Position numbers and translations under genes: made by a program. DNA of 64,000 bases from Paenibacillus sinopodophylli (lineage in GTDB: Bacteria > Bacillota > Bacilli > Paenibacillales > Paenibacillaceae), in assembly GCF_005930355.1 (NCBI RefSeq), contig NZ_VDBO01000001.1, positions 1,399,339 to 1,463,338 of the forward strand, written 5' to 3'. The first letter of the stretch is position 1, and the number at the start of each line of letters is the position of its first letter. Below, one piece after another: positions 44,259-53,993 of the stretch. Below the pieces are notes generated by a model. It made no database searches. It had not been told where the DNA came from and saw only the letters and a list, made by a program, of their open reading frames with translations.

Positions 44259-44972
44259 TTATATGTTTTCTATGATCGGCAAAACCTCACGAATATCCTG
44301 GCATTCCGAATAAGCGATCTCGGCTTCGCCATCATCTGGCACCCGTCTTCTACCGTTAAGCCAGATTGGTTTCCAGCCTGCGTTGAACGAAGGTACGATA
44401 TCGTTATGCCAAGCATCGCCGACATAGGCGAGCTGCCCCGTCAAGCAGCCTGTCTGCGCATGCACGTGACGAAACACCTCAGGGTCAGGCTTGGCGAGTC
44501 CAATGCCATCCGAAATGAAGATGTTGCGCGAGTCTATCCAGCTCCGCAGACCAAGCGTATGTATTTTATTCATTTGATGCTCGACAGGACCGTTCGTTAT
44601 GATGCCAAATGGCATATTTCTTTCGCTAAGCTGTTGAAATAGATGTTGAACGCCTTCGCTAAGCACAATTACCTTCTGTTCATGCTCATAGCATTCCTGC
44701 AGGAATTGTGCCCTTTCTTGCTCTACATGCAAGCCTATATCTACAAATGCCGAAGTCGTACGCTGGATTCGAAGCTCCTTAAGCGAAAGCTCACCGACCG
44801 CATGCTTAACCCATAGCCGATCACTATGTCTCCTCATTTGCTTGAACAAAAACGCAAGCTGAGCCGCATCATACACAAGCTCTCCAAAGCCTGCTGCCTG
44901 CACCGCTAAGCGAAATGGCTCCAATTGATCGTATAATGTATCATCCAAATCGAAGTAAACGGCTTTGATCAA
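44259..44972 (-). CDS. HAD-superfamily hydrolase (YjjG/pyrimidine nucleotidase-like)
   Basis: A cytoplasmic phosphatase of about 237 residues with the HAD motifs in order: I KAVYFDLDDTLYDQ, II GIITNGPVEHQ, III KPDPEVF, IV YVGDAWHNDI. The helical cap between motifs I and II is of the C1 type. The start is TTG at 44970-44972 (LIKAVYFDLDD), with GGAGG 7 bases upstream; the ATG at 44990 would place that site inside the gene. Substrate not predictable from sequence. Confidence 0.88.
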   Translation of the reverse strand: MIKAVYFDLDDTLYDQLEPFRLAVQAAGFGELVYDAAQLAFLFKQMRRHSDRLWVKHAVGELSLKELRIQRTTSAFVDIGLHVEQERAQFLQECYEHEQKVIVLSEGVQHLFQQLSERNMPFGIITNGPVEHQMNKIHTLGLRSWIDSRNIFISDGIGLAKPDPEVFRHVHAQTGCLTGQLAYVGDAWHNDIVPSFNAGWKPIWLNGRRRVPDDGEAEIAYSECQDIREVLPIIENI

Positions 44973-45045
44973 TCGTGCTCCTCCTCTCATTCCCTTACAT
45001 AGGTAACGCTCTATGTTTACATCCTACAACGAACTGTATATAAAT

Positions 45046-45091
45046 AAAACCGGCATGCGCAGCTGTTTCCAGTCCGCATGCCGGTTTATAT
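45046..45091. terminator. Terminator downstream of the nitroreductase gene
   Basis: AACCGGCATGCG and CGCATGCCGGTT form a 12 bp perfect stem with a loop of about 16 bases containing AGCTG, followed on the minus strand by TTATTTATAT. The stem is symmetrical, so it may work for both strands. Confidence 0.8.
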
Positions 45092-45137
45092 AAACGATGA
45101 ATCGATCTACCCTTCAGAGTTCGTTCCGCTCTGCTGC

Positions 45138-45740
45138 TTATTTGAATACTTTTACGCGCTCATCAATCGGTTGGAACGCCTTTTCACCAGGCTCTGCTGT
45201 CGGTTTGCCGAAAGGCATTTGAGCAACCAGCTGCCATGAATCAGGAAGCGACCAAGTTTTCTTAACTTCTTCGTCAACAAGCGGGTTGTAGTGCTGCAAA
45301 GAAGCGCCGAAGCCTTCTTTCTCTAGCGCAGTCCATACTACCAATTGATGCATGCCTGAAGAATGTCCGGACCAGATCGGGAAGTTATGCGCATACGAAG
45401 GGAAGTTCGCCATTAGGCCGTCAACTACCGTTTTATCTTCGAAGAACAATACTGTACCGTAACCATTTTTGAAAGAGCCCATTTTTTGCTCGGTTGGCTC
45501 GAATTGGTCAGCCGCTACAATAGCGCGAAGCGTATTTGTCGTAATATCCCAAAACTTATCATGGTTATCGCCGAGCAAAACAACTACCCGTGCACTTTGG
45601 GAGTTAAAAGATGATGGGGTATGCAGAACAGCATGCTGCACAATTTCTACAATTTTATCGTCGGAGATCGTGGACTCCTTACTAATTCCATAATAAGAGC
45701 GTCTCGCTTGAATTGCTTCCAAAAATGCTTGTGATGACAT
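45138..45740 (-). CDS. Nitroreductase-family FMN oxidoreductase
   Basis: A 200-residue FMN-dependent NAD(P)H oxidoreductase. Typical elements are FLEAIQARRSYYGISKEST (FMN phosphate-binding Arg), HTPSSFNSQSARVVVLLGD, IWSGHSSGMHQLVVWTALEKEGFGASLQHYNP and AQMPFGKPTAEPGEK at the C terminus. It is of the YdgI/YodC/YfhC-type small family often induced by quinones, copper or disulfide stress. The gene is single and has a strong promoter overlapped by a palindromic operator, which fits repression relieved by stress. Confidence 0.93.
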   Translation of the reverse strand: MSSQAFLEAIQARRSYYGISKESTISDDKIVEIVQHAVLHTPSSFNSQSARVVVLLGDNHDKFWDITTNTLRAIVAADQFEPTEQKMGSFKNGYGTVLFFEDKTVVDGLMANFPSYAHNFPIWSGHSSGMHQLVVWTALEKEGFGASLQHYNPLVDEEVKKTWSLPDSWQLVAQMPFGKPTAEPGEKAFQPIDERVKVFK

Positions 45741-45773
45741 TGTTTCTCCTGCCTCTCAATTGTGTAATGAGGA

Positions 45774-45840
45774 ATGTACGTAACATCCAATTTAATAACT
45801 TTACGTAAGTTACTTTAAATTATAAATAAGATTTTGTCAA
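45774..45840 (-). promoter_or_regulatory. Promoter and palindromic operators of the nitroreductase gene
   Basis: Minus strand: perfect TTGACA (45835-45840), 17-base spacer, TAAAGT (45812-45817). Directly at and after the start site is TAACTTTACGTAAGTTA (45796-45812), a near-perfect dyad with a TTACGTAA core; a second dyad, ATGTACGTAACAT, lies at 45774-45786. Their position blocks initiation or escape, so a repressor (MarR/HxlR/TetR type, not in this window) is likely. Confidence 0.75.
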
Positions 45841-45875
45841 GGTGAACATAGTCATTATCCCCATAGGAGTTGAAT

Positions 45876-47480
45876 TTATGAATCGCTCGTCACTTGCTTG
45901 GCTATGCCTGTTTTAGCGTCAGTCTGGACCCGCCATTTTCCGTTTATCCACGTAATAAGGAATGAAATCAAACCCAGAATTAACAATACGCCAACCTTAT
46001 ATAGCGCTTCTTGTCCACTCAAATCCATAAAAATAGCTTTAATCGCGACGAGAACCAGAACGACCGAACCAAACCATCTGAATAATACCTGTCGGTAATA
46101 CGCTCCCCACAATATGAGCAGCAGCGAATAACAGCCCCATGATACAGATAATGCCAGCGCCAGATAGACAGCATGCGAACCCGGCATGTATTCTGTGAAA
46201 ATATTTTCGATTTGCCTTGTCAGCAATCCTCCTACGATTAAGTGTGACAGTAGCGCATAGATTCGGCCCATTATTCGGTTAGCTTGCTCCGGCAGATCTC
46301 GAATGACGAATGTTCTTGAGAAATAAAAGCCAATTGCAGCCAGCAGAATCCAAGCGATCGCACCCCAGTTTAGAAAAGGCACATACATGCCGAACCACTC
46401 GCCGCGCGGCGTATCCCACGTTACGATGTACCAGTAGCAGCCGACGATAAACCACGTCATAACAGAAGCCATGCTGAGGGGCAGCCAGTTCTTGAACCGA
46501 CCTACAACCGCTGCCACAGCAGAGATAAAGCCCCATAGCAATACGGTAAATAAAGGCTTGGAATCGTATCCGCCTCCAATGCTGCTGAGCGAGACGAGAA
46601 TAAGCAGTAATCCGGTGAGAAAGAAGCTGGCTGCAGCAGGTGTGATCTTTTGTGTAGCGATATAAATCACATAGCTTCCAAGAAGATATACAATGCCGAT
46701 AAACGTCAGGATGTAGCCATACGGCACTTCGTGATTCAGAATAACAAGTGCCCAGAACGTGAACATGATGCCATTCGCCGCATTCAAGTATAAATCTATG
46801 CCGTCAAAGCTTAGTTTGTTGAGCCATGACGATACCATCAGACCAACTGTGTAGAAGAGGAATGCTGCCAGCGCGTAGCGAATCGGCATGCTCCACAGTC
46901 CCTCCGTCGAGGGGTTGTAATGAAGAAAATAGACGATATACATCAGCCATGTCCCTATGAAGCTGACGATTCGAAGTTCATGCCAACCTCGCGCAATGCT
47001 TAAGAAAAAGAAAGCGACATTTAGCACAAGCATGTATAGAAACAGAGCAAACACCTGATCCGTTTCCGGCCTCATCGGAAGCGGGGACAGCAAAGCCCCA
47101 GCCATCGCAATATTGATTAATAATCTTGATCTATACTTGAACGCATAGGCGGAGATCAATGCAGTTACTGCACTCACGCCGAGCATAACTGTCATTGGAT
47201 CCCAGAGCCGATAGAAGATGCCTGCAAAAGCAAAGGTCGCATATAGAACACATGCACCCAGTCCAATCATAATTTCACCGATTAAGCTGCTAGGTTTGTG
47301 CTCGGCCAATTTCAGACCAATAATGCCAATGCCTGCACCGCTTAACAAACCGAATCCCACCTTCATCACTTCGGTAATCCAGCCTTGATCAAGTGAATAT
47401 TTGAACAAGGTAATAAATGCTGTCACTATAAACAATGCGCCTAGAAGCGACGTCCAATGCCTACTCATCGTCTCTTTCAT
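45876..47480 (-). CDS. DUF2339-type polytopic membrane protein
   Basis: A 534-residue protein with about 14-16 membrane helices and almost no soluble part. The start (HWTSLLGALFIVTAFITLFKY, LLSGAGIGIIGLKLAEHK, IGEIMIGLGACVLYATFAFAG) follows the DUF2339 pattern, in which the long helix-rich region is the family. Function unknown. Its ATG lies inside the end of the upstream gene (20-base overlap), with GGAGCG as ribosome site, so the two are translationally coupled. Confidence 0.78.
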   Translation of the reverse strand: MKETMSRHWTSLLGALFIVTAFITLFKYSLDQGWITEVMKVGFGLLSGAGIGIIGLKLAEHKPSSLIGEIMIGLGACVLYATFAFAGIFYRLWDPMTVMLGVSAVTALISAYAFKYRSRLLINIAMAGALLSPLPMRPETDQVFALFLYMLVLNVAFFFLSIARGWHELRIVSFIGTWLMYIVYFLHYNPSTEGLWSMPIRYALAAFLFYTVGLMVSSWLNKLSFDGIDLYLNAANGIMFTFWALVILNHEVPYGYILTFIGIVYLLGSYVIYIATQKITPAAASFFLTGLLLILVSLSSIGGGYDSKPLFTVLLWGFISAVAAVVGRFKNWLPLSMASVMTWFIVGCYWYIVTWDTPRGEWFGMYVPFLNWGAIAWILLAAIGFYFSRTFVIRDLPEQANRIMGRIYALLSHLIVGGLLTRQIENIFTEYMPGSHAVYLALALSVSWGCYSLLLILWGAYYRQVLFRWFGSVVLVLVAIKAIFMDLSGQEALYKVGVLLILGLISFLITWINGKWRVQTDAKTGIAKQVTSDS

Positions 47481-48198
47481 GTCTTAACGCTCCATTCATC
47501 GTTATATATCTACCTGATTTGCCTTTGGACATCCAAAGATCCAAACCTTTGACCACACCGTATAATGCAAAAAATAAACAAAACGCAATGATCTCTAGCT
47601 CCAGTAAATACCACGGCCAAGGAGCAAGCCAATCAAGTAAAGAAGCCGTTGCTGGCTTGCGGGCAAGAAACATAAAATTCGTTGTACCCGACAAATAGTT
47701 CGTAATCCATGCGGGGATAGCCAAGATATGGAGCCACAGCATCGCACGGAGAACAGAGCGGAAAGTCGGTCGATACCGTTCGACAGCCACAACGAACAGG
47801 GCTGCACCAATGATGCCGATGTGTGCGATAAAAAACTGGAAATAGCGGAAATGAGGAAATGTCTCATCCAAATTCGGCGTTAATAGGGCTTGCAAAGCTC
47901 CCATGCTGCCAAGAAAAAACAGTACATCATATAGCGCCTTGTGCTTTGTCATTAATACGACAGCTCCTACTAGCAGCATGAGGCTGCACAATTGAAGAGG
48001 AAGCGAGTAAATCCCCCAGCTATTCTCAGTTATATAAGAAAGCTGTAGCGCAGCTTCACTGCAGAGAAGTACAGCAGCCAGCGTCCAACGAGTTATTTGA
48101 TTTCTTGAAGGCTCGCGCAGCCCTCTCCGAAAAACAACAACCATTACTACGATGACCACTAGCAAAGATAGCCCTGCCGAATGCGCAGCAGAAAACAT
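47461..48198 (-). CDS. TIGR02206-type (YwaF-like) integral membrane protein
   Basis: A 245-residue protein with seven predicted helices. ENSWGIYSLPLQLCSLMLLVG, MGALQALLTPNLDETFPHFRYFQFFIAHIGIIGAALF and TNYLSGTTNFMFLARKPATASLLDWLAPWPWYLL are the hallmarks of TIGR02206 proteins. Function unknown. The C-terminal 20 bases overlap the DUF2339 gene. The start codon has no strong ribosome site (a G-run lies 17 bases upstream), so the exact start is less sure. Confidence 0.85.
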   Translation of the reverse strand: MFSAAHSAGLSLLVVIVVMVVVFRRGLREPSRNQITRWTLAAVLLCSEAALQLSYITENSWGIYSLPLQLCSLMLLVGAVVLMTKHKALYDVLFFLGSMGALQALLTPNLDETFPHFRYFQFFIAHIGIIGAALFVVAVERYRPTFRSVLRAMLWLHILAIPAWITNYLSGTTNFMFLARKPATASLLDWLAPWPWYLLELEIIAFCLFFALYGVVKGLDLWMSKGKSGRYITMNGALRHERDDE

Positions 48199-48272
48199 CT
48201 CGAATCGTATACGTCATCCCCCCATACTTTTCCAAAATATTAGTTTATATTTCCATTTTGGTGAAAAATACA

Positions 48273-48306
48273 TAAAAAAAATAGTACCAACTTTATCTGG
48301 TACTAT
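48273..48306 (-). terminator. Terminator overlapping the response regulator stop codon
   Basis: Minus strand ATAGTACCAG-ATAAAG-TTGGTACTAT followed by TTTTTTTT. The TAA stop lies in the loop region. Confidence 0.92.
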
Positions 48307-48991
48307 CCTCGTCATTCTTCCTATGGAATAAGCCCATCTCTTTGGCCTTATTCGCTGCTTCGCGGGAACCGCTCAAATTCAGCTTTTTCAATATATGATT
48401 CACATGGTTTTTGACCGTACGGATGGATACAACGAGCTTGTCTGCGATTTGGGGCTGCGTGTATCCTTGATCGATGAGATCCAGCAATTGGAGCTCAGAG
48501 GGTGTAATCATATCCCCCAGCTTCTTCACCTCGAACTCTCGCTCTAGCTGCTTCAGTCGACGGAATTCCTCTCGCATATTATCTGCAACGGCAGCGTTTA
48601 TTGGTGATTGGCTCCGGTATGCCGAACGTATAGCCTCCGGCAAGCTTTCGAAATCCGACTTTATCTGGTAATCAATTGCTCCCGCTTGAAAGGAACGGAA
48701 TATCAGGTCCTTCTCCTCCATCGATGTGAGCATAATGACTTTGGCTCCTGTCGCTATTGCTGCCTCTTCAGCTAACAATACACCTTCAGGTCGACCTTCC
48801 AGCATGATGTCCATAAGCACAACATCGGCAGGAGTCGATTGCTGTACGCCCTCCCGTAGAGCCTGCCTGACTTCTTCTGGCTTGCTTGACGACCAGACGA
48901 CCTCCATATCTGACTCCTTATTTATAAAAGCGGACAAACCTCTAAGCCAGTCCAGGTCATCCTCCACAATCCATAGACGGATTTTATTCAT
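48293..48991 (-). CDS. NarL/LuxR-type two-component response regulator
   Basis: A 232-residue regulator. The receiver domain (1-120) has the acidic pair WIVEDDLDWL, phospho-acceptor Asp in DVVLMDIMLEGRPEG, Thr/Ser in KVIMLTSMEEKDL and Lys in IKSDFESLP. The C-terminal LuxR-type HTH runs ITPSELQLLDLIDQGYTQPQIADKLVVSIRTVKNHVNHILKKLNLSGS. It overlaps the kinase gene by 8 bases. Target genes unknown. Confidence 0.95.
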   Translation of the reverse strand: MNKIRLWIVEDDLDWLRGLSAFINKESDMEVVWSSSKPEEVRQALREGVQQSTPADVVLMDIMLEGRPEGVLLAEEAAIATGAKVIMLTSMEEKDLIFRSFQAGAIDYQIKSDFESLPEAIRSAYRSQSPINAAVADNMREEFRRLKQLEREFEVKKLGDMITPSELQLLDLIDQGYTQPQIADKLVVSIRTVKNHVNHILKKLNLSGSREAANKAKEMGLFHRKNDEDSTR

Positions 48992-50387
48992 ATATTACGC
49001 TCCTCTCTGCCTGCACGATACTCATTCGTTCAGCCTGAATTGCCCGCTTAGGGAATATGAGATAAACAGATGTACCCGCCTCAGGTTTACTTCTGAGATT
49101 CAGCATCCCTTTATGCTTGCGCATCACATGGTAGGCATAGGGTAATCCTAGTCCAAAATTGATATCACTGCCGCTTTTGGTCGTATAGAAGGGTTCCAGC
49201 ACCTTAGCTGCCTCTCGTTTACTCATCCCTGGCCCTGTATCTCTAACTTCGACAATGAGCTCACGCTTCGTCTCACTTAACTGAACAAGCAGCTCCCCGT
49301 TGCCTTTCATCGCTTCCACCGCATTGGCAACAATATTGCCAAGTGCCTCGCTAACTTGGGCTGGATCGATTCGGCATACCCAGCCTGGACTGAACAAGGT
49401 GCTCAGCTTGATTGGCCCCAGTATAGGTTCATATCCTTTCAAAGTCCGTTCAATAAGTAACGCCATATCCGTTGGTTCCACTCGCAGCACAAGATCCTCC
49501 GTTCGCCGATGAACGCGCTGGAGCATCTCCTGCATATGGCGTGACGCACCAAGCACCGTCTCAATGTCGGCAAGCAGCTCCTGCTGATCCGTTGCGATCG
49601 CATAGGCTTTCATTTTCTCCGAGAACAGTCTCATTTTGCCCGCATCATTCTTGATGGCATGATTCAATATCGCTGTACCCGAAGTAACCGCTCTCAATGT
49701 AGAGTCATATCGCCGGCGGTCAATATTGACTCGCACGCCCATGAATCCATAAGTGAACAAGGCAATCACAAACACCGTAACACTTAAGCCCACAGTCCAA
49801 GTATTATATACCCACATCCGCAGCATACCAAGACTTGGAAGCACGTAATTCATAACCATACTGAACACAACAGGAGGCAGAACAACGGAGCAAATAATCC
49901 AATGCGTTCTGGAGAAAGACGCTAGAAGCTGCTGTTTCAGCAATATTTGTACCGCTCCGTATAAGATATATGGAACAGCCCACCAGACAACAATTTTGAA
50001 TGAGATGGGATAAACAGTCGTGTAAAATGGCGTAAAAACGATACATAACACAATGGGTATTAGCAATAGAAACGGCATTAACGTTTGCATGCGCTTGGTC
50101 ATCCGAACAGGTCGGTATGCATTAGCAAACAATACGAACGAATAGGGCAAACCATAATAGGAAACCAAGGAGGATACGGCTTGCAGTCGATAGAGCAGCT
50201 GCTGCGCCACCTGATTCATTCCCGCTTCCGCTGCTGCCGGTAGCCATTGCATATCCAGAACGGCAGCAAGCGCCCCTGCTCCTCCCGTAAACGCGACTGC
50301 TCCCAGCCAATGATTTACGGACGACCGCCGATCGGAGAGCCATATAATAGCTGCAATAGCCCATAATGCGATGAGAACGAATAACAT
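48984..50387 (-). CDS. Multi-pass sensor histidine kinase
   Basis: A 467-residue kinase. About seven membrane helices occupy residues 1-225 (7TM-like sensor, no large outer domain). The dimerisation helix has an unusual H-box, SGTAILNHAIKNDAGKMRLF, resembling kinases with His followed by AIKND. The ATPase part has the N box NIVANAVEAMKG, G1 VRDTGPGMS, the F-box region and G2 NFGLGLPYAYHV. A HATPase of NtrB/SpoIIJ type paired with a NarL-type regulator is a less common combination. ATG follows GAAGGAGCTGC. Confidence 0.93.
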   Translation of the reverse strand: MLFVLIALWAIAAIIWLSDRRSSVNHWLGAVAFTGGAGALAAVLDMQWLPAAAEAGMNQVAQQLLYRLQAVSSLVSYYGLPYSFVLFANAYRPVRMTKRMQTLMPFLLLIPIVLCIVFTPFYTTVYPISFKIVVWWAVPYILYGAVQILLKQQLLASFSRTHWIICSVVLPPVVFSMVMNYVLPSLGMLRMWVYNTWTVGLSVTVFVIALFTYGFMGVRVNIDRRRYDSTLRAVTSGTAILNHAIKNDAGKMRLFSEKMKAYAIATDQQELLADIETVLGASRHMQEMLQRVHRRTEDLVLRVEPTDMALLIERTLKGYEPILGPIKLSTLFSPGWVCRIDPAQVSEALGNIVANAVEAMKGNGELLVQLSETKRELIVEVRDTGPGMSKREAAKVLEPFYTTKSGSDINFGLGLPYAYHVMRKHKGMLNLRSKPEAGTSVYLIFPKRAIQAERMSIVQAERSVIYE

Positions 50388-50599
50388 AATGCAGCTCCTT
50401 CAATACCCTTTATATATGCCATGTGCGCTAAGCGCTATCGGAATATACTTCACCGAGTTGATGGTTCAATTGAACCACTTCTATTTGCTGTACGTCAACT
50501 ACTAGAGGACTGAAATAACTGCTTCTCAGCCTTCCTTGATGTTGGCTTTGCATTCTTTTCATTTCGGCATACGACTTACTTATCCTTCTTTTCACAATG

Positions 50600-50645
50600 C
50601 AAAGAAGCAGGCAACGTCCCCTTACATGAGACAAAGCCTGCTTCA
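50600..50645 (-). terminator. Terminator of the GH1 gene
   Basis: Minus strand GAAGCAGGC and GCCTGCTTC form a 9 bp perfect stem with a loop of 23 bases, followed by TTTGC. The T-run is weak. A 72-codon frame starts inside the stem and is not accepted as a gene. The stretch 50388-50599 has nothing else I can support apart from being the likely promoter region of the kinase. Confidence 0.6.
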
Positions 50646-50657
50646 TATCGCCTATCC

Positions 50658-52001
50658 TTAAATCTCTAATTGATTGGATGATGCAAGTTGATTATACCAG
50701 TAATAGCTTGCTTTCGGCGTTCGTGCAAGTGTTTCGAAATCGATATGTACAAGTCCAAAAGGCTTGGAGTAGCCGAATGCCCACTCGAAATTATCCATAA
50801 GTGACCATACCATATAGCCTTTAATCGGAACGCCTGATTCAATCGCGCGGTGTAGAGCCATGATATGATCATGTAGGAAGCTGATTCTTGCCTCGTCATT
50901 TACTTTCCCATCTTGCAGCTCCGCCTCATAGCAAGCTCCGTTTTCCGTAATATAAATCGGTATTTGACCATAGGTAGCCGATATCCATGTCAATACATTG
51001 TAGAAGCCATCGGCATAGATATTCCAATCGAAATCCGTCTTGGCGAAGCTCGAGCTAATCTCCTCGCTGTTATACAGGTCATTGCCTTCTGCATAACGAA
51101 TGAAGCTGCCCGTATAATAATTGATGCCAAGGAAATCAATGGGCTCGGAAATAATATCCATATCGCCCGGCTCGAATTTCACTTTGTAGCCTTTACTCTC
51201 ATACCAGCTCGTCAACAGCTCCGGGTACTCCCCTTTGAGCACGGGGGAGAGGAACCATTCATTAAATGATCCATTGCGAAGCTGTGTTGCTCTCACATCT
51301 TCAGGGGATGAGCTGTATGCCGTTCTCCACTCCGTATTCGGAGCATATCCAATCTCGCCTTCTATGCTAAGTTCGCGAAACCGCTTAACCGTTAAGCCGT
51401 GCGCCACAAGAATGTGGTGAGCGACATCAAGAGCTGCCTGCAAATCCTGTTTGCCAGGTGCATGAGCCCCCATATAGTTGGATAGAATTGAGATGCACCA
51501 TGGCTCATTAAGCGTGATCCACCTTTTCACCTTGCCGTTGAATGCATGAAACACCGTTTCTGCGTAAGTAACAAACGCGTCAATGGTGCTGCGGTTCTCC
51601 CAGCCGCCCTCATCCTGCAACGCTTGCGGCAAATCCCAATGATAAAGTGTGACGAAAGGCTCAATGTCGTTTGCAATCAGCTTGTCGATCAGCTCTTCGT
51701 AATAGGTAAGACCGAGCGGATTAAGTTCCCCTCTTCCCTGCGGGTACACACGCGGCCATGCAATTGAAAAGCGATAAACCGAAACGCCCAGCTCTTTAAG
51801 AAGCCGGATATCATCATCAATACGGTGATAGCTATCACAAGCTACGTCTCCTGTGTCCCCATTCAGCACCTTATCCGGTGTTTTAGCGAACGTATCCCAT
51901 ATGCTGGCGCCGCGTCCATCCTCTTCGAATGCTCCTTCAATTTGATAGGCTGCAGTAGCCGTTCCCCATTTGAAATCGTTCGGAAACTGTACAGTTGTCA
52001 T
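50658..52001 (-). CDS. GH1 family beta-glucosidase
   Basis: Cytoplasmic retaining beta-glycosidase of 447 residues. FPNDFKWGTATAAYQIEGAF opens the barrel; TLNEPWC carries the acid/base Glu and YITENGACYE the nucleophile Glu; RFSIAWPRVYPQG and WSLMDNFEWAFGYSKPFGLV are further family signatures. There is no signal peptide and no phospho-sugar motif evidence that I can judge, so free beta-glucosides (for example cellobiose) are the likely substrates. I start at ATG 52001 (MTTVQFPNDF) with GGAGGT 8 bases upstream. The gene is single. Confidence 0.96.
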   Translation of the reverse strand: MTTVQFPNDFKWGTATAAYQIEGAFEEDGRGASIWDTFAKTPDKVLNGDTGDVACDSYHRIDDDIRLLKELGVSVYRFSIAWPRVYPQGRGELNPLGLTYYEELIDKLIANDIEPFVTLYHWDLPQALQDEGGWENRSTIDAFVTYAETVFHAFNGKVKRWITLNEPWCISILSNYMGAHAPGKQDLQAALDVAHHILVAHGLTVKRFRELSIEGEIGYAPNTEWRTAYSSSPEDVRATQLRNGSFNEWFLSPVLKGEYPELLTSWYESKGYKVKFEPGDMDIISEPIDFLGINYYTGSFIRYAEGNDLYNSEEISSSFAKTDFDWNIYADGFYNVLTWISATYGQIPIYITENGACYEAELQDGKVNDEARISFLHDHIMALHRAIESGVPIKGYMVWSLMDNFEWAFGYSKPFGLVHIDFETLARTPKASYYWYNQLASSNQLEI

Positions 52002-52146
52002 GCTCCCATACCTCCAGCTTTTTCTATTTATCATATAGGTATATATATTTATTAGACTGCTCGTACAGTGACTCTCCTAACGCCCCTGTGACTTTTTATG
52101 ACTAACTCCACATCGTTTCTATGCAATATGAGACTGAAGTACAGTC

Positions 52147-52182
52147 AAAAAAGAACGCTCCAGCAATTAGCTGAAGCGTTCT
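52147..52182 (-). terminator. Terminator of the chemoreceptor gene
   Basis: Minus strand AGAACGCTTCAGC-TAATT-GCTGGAGCGTTCT followed by TTTTT, 20 bases after the stop. Confidence 0.93.
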
Positions 52183-52202
52183 GTGGTCATGCTAGCTGTC
52201 GC

Positions 52203-53960
52203 CTAAAGCTTAAATACGGCTGCTTTCTCCTTCAGATCATTCGAAGAGCCTGTCAGCTTCTCCGCTAATGAGCGAAGCTCGTCAGAAATATCATTTTGTT
52301 TCACTGAAAGCTCACTCATATGCTCCATCTTCCCATTTACATCTGAGGAGGTATTAAGAAGCTTGTCGACTGCCGATACGATATGCGTCATACCCGCAGT
52401 AATCTCGCTAATCGCTGTGGAGATCTCACTCATCTGATCAGACAATACGCTGCTCTGCGATTCCAATTCTTGGAATGTGCTGCTAGCTGTTTCCGATGCT
52501 TGCCTTGTCGAATGAATGACATTGGCAAAGCTTCCAATTGTACGGCTGCTTGCCGCCACATCGTGCTGAATCAATGTTAGTTCTTTCGTTATTTGCTTGG
52601 ATATGGAGTCTGTTTGACTAGACAGCTTCCTAATTTCCTCTGCTACCACTGCGAAACCGCGGCCATGCTCACCCGCTCTTGCCGATTCAATTGATGCGTT
52701 AAGTGACAACAGGTTCGTCTGCGTGTTCAAATCCTGAATACCATTCAAGGACTTAGCCACATTATTATACCGATTATTCATCGTCTCAAATGCTTCCGTA
52801 AGCTTAGCGAATTGCTCAACCGTTTCATTCACCATCACAACAACACCTGCCATTTGCTGCGATCCACTCTGCGAGGATTGCTTCATCAAGCGCATGTCAT
52901 TATTTATGTACTCACTGGATGCGGCAATTTGTTCGGAGCTGGCGGATATCTGCTCGGTTACTGCCGAGATCGATGAAGCATCATCATATTGTGACAGCAG
53001 CGCCTCACGCCCAAGATCAACCTGACCCTTCACATCCTCGGATGCTTGACGGTTACTTCCGATCATGGTGTCCATGTTGCGAGAAACATGAAGAACCGAA
53101 TCGCTCACATCTCGTGTAGCTTTGATTGTTTCTCGTAAATTATCACCCATTATAGCCAAGGATTGATCAATTTCTCCGAATTCATCAGAGCGGGAGAGCT
53201 TCTCCTGACTCGTGAAATCATTGTTGCCATAAGCGCGTATGCGTCGTGTTATACCAACAAGACCTGTCTTGATTGATCTTGTTACAGCAAAAATCATGAT
53301 GGCCGGCAAAATCGCAAGAAGAATCATATTAATGAGTACAATGACGTTGGCACTAGAGACATCACGGTTCAAATCTTTTTGAGTAATATCTGCGTCGTTA
53401 GTAAGACGTTCATGCATAATGTCGTTAGAGAAGCTCAACACAATCGTATACACACTAATTAAATTACTAACCCGCAGTGATTTTTCTTCTGCCGTCAATC
53501 CCGTTATATCTGTGTTTGTTTGTTTTAGATTATCTAATGCAAGGCGTATAACGCCAATCTGATTGGCATAGAGCGGGACGTCATCTCCTGTAGATGGAAA
53601 CTTCTTGTCCATCATGAGAAGTTGCTTTTCCAGTTCCTCAAGTTTGCTTGGTATATCTTCCAAATCCTTCATAATAGCCGTTGCATCGGATTTCCCGTTC
53701 TCAATAGCATCGACCAAAAGCAGCATCGCATTCAATAATTTATTGGAGATGCCTTGGTAATTGCTTTGAACTTGTGACAATTCCTCTGAATTCTCGACTG
53801 AATTTGCAACCGATCCATTTTGAAAGTAAATCAATACGCCTGAAGCAAGGTTAAAAAGTGTGATGATTGCCGTAATCAGAAATAACTTGGTAGTAATTTT
53901 CCTCATGTTCACTTTCTTCGACAGCTTGCTCGTTCTCTCCAGCCAACCTTTCAACACCAT
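52203..53960 (-). CDS. Methyl-accepting chemotaxis protein
   Basis: Transmembrane chemoreceptor of 585 residues. A first membrane helix (about 24-46), a four-helix-bundle extracellular sensor of about 150 residues ([20 protein letters not shown]), a second helix ([21 protein letters not shown]), a HAMP segment ([17 protein letters not shown]) and the signalling hairpin with [26 protein letters not shown]. The start [11 protein letters not shown] at ATG 53960 has GAGGAG 11 bases upstream. It is single and preceded by a structured leader with terminator. Confidence 0.95.
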   Translation of the reverse strand: MVLKGWLERTSKLSKKVNMRKITTKLFLITAIITLFNLASGVLIYFQNGSVANSVENSEELSQVQSNYQGISNKLLNAMLLLVDAIENGKSDATAIMKDLEDIPSKLEELEKQLLMMDKKFPSTGDDVPLYANQIGVIRLALDNLKQTNTDITGLTAEEKSLRVSNLISVYTIVLSFSNDIMHERLTNDADITQKDLNRDVSSANVIVLINMILLAILPAIMIFAVTRSIKTGLVGITRRIRAYGNNDFTSQEKLSRSDEFGEIDQSLAIMGDNLRETIKATRDVSDSVLHVSRNMDTMIGSNRQASEDVKGQVDLGREALLSQYDDASSISAVTEQISASSEQIAASSEYINNDMRLMKQSSQSGSQQMAGVVVMVNETVEQFAKLTEAFETMNNRYNNVAKSLNGIQDLNTQTNLLSLNASIESARAGEHGRGFAVVAEEIRKLSSQTDSISKQITKELTLIQHDVAASSRTIGSFANVIHSTRQASETASSTFQELESQSSVLSDQMSEISTAISEITAGMTHIVSAVDKLLNTSSDVNGKMEHMSELSVKQNDISDELRSLAEKLTGSSNDLKEKAAVFKL

Positions 53961-53993
53961 TCCACTTTTCTCTCCTCTGCCTCTCTCGAAACG

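Noticed and set aside
50428..50646. A 72-codon minus-strand frame between the GH1 and kinase genes
   Set aside because: Its start lies in the stem of the GH1 terminator, no proper ribosome site precedes it, and the sequence resembles no family known to me.
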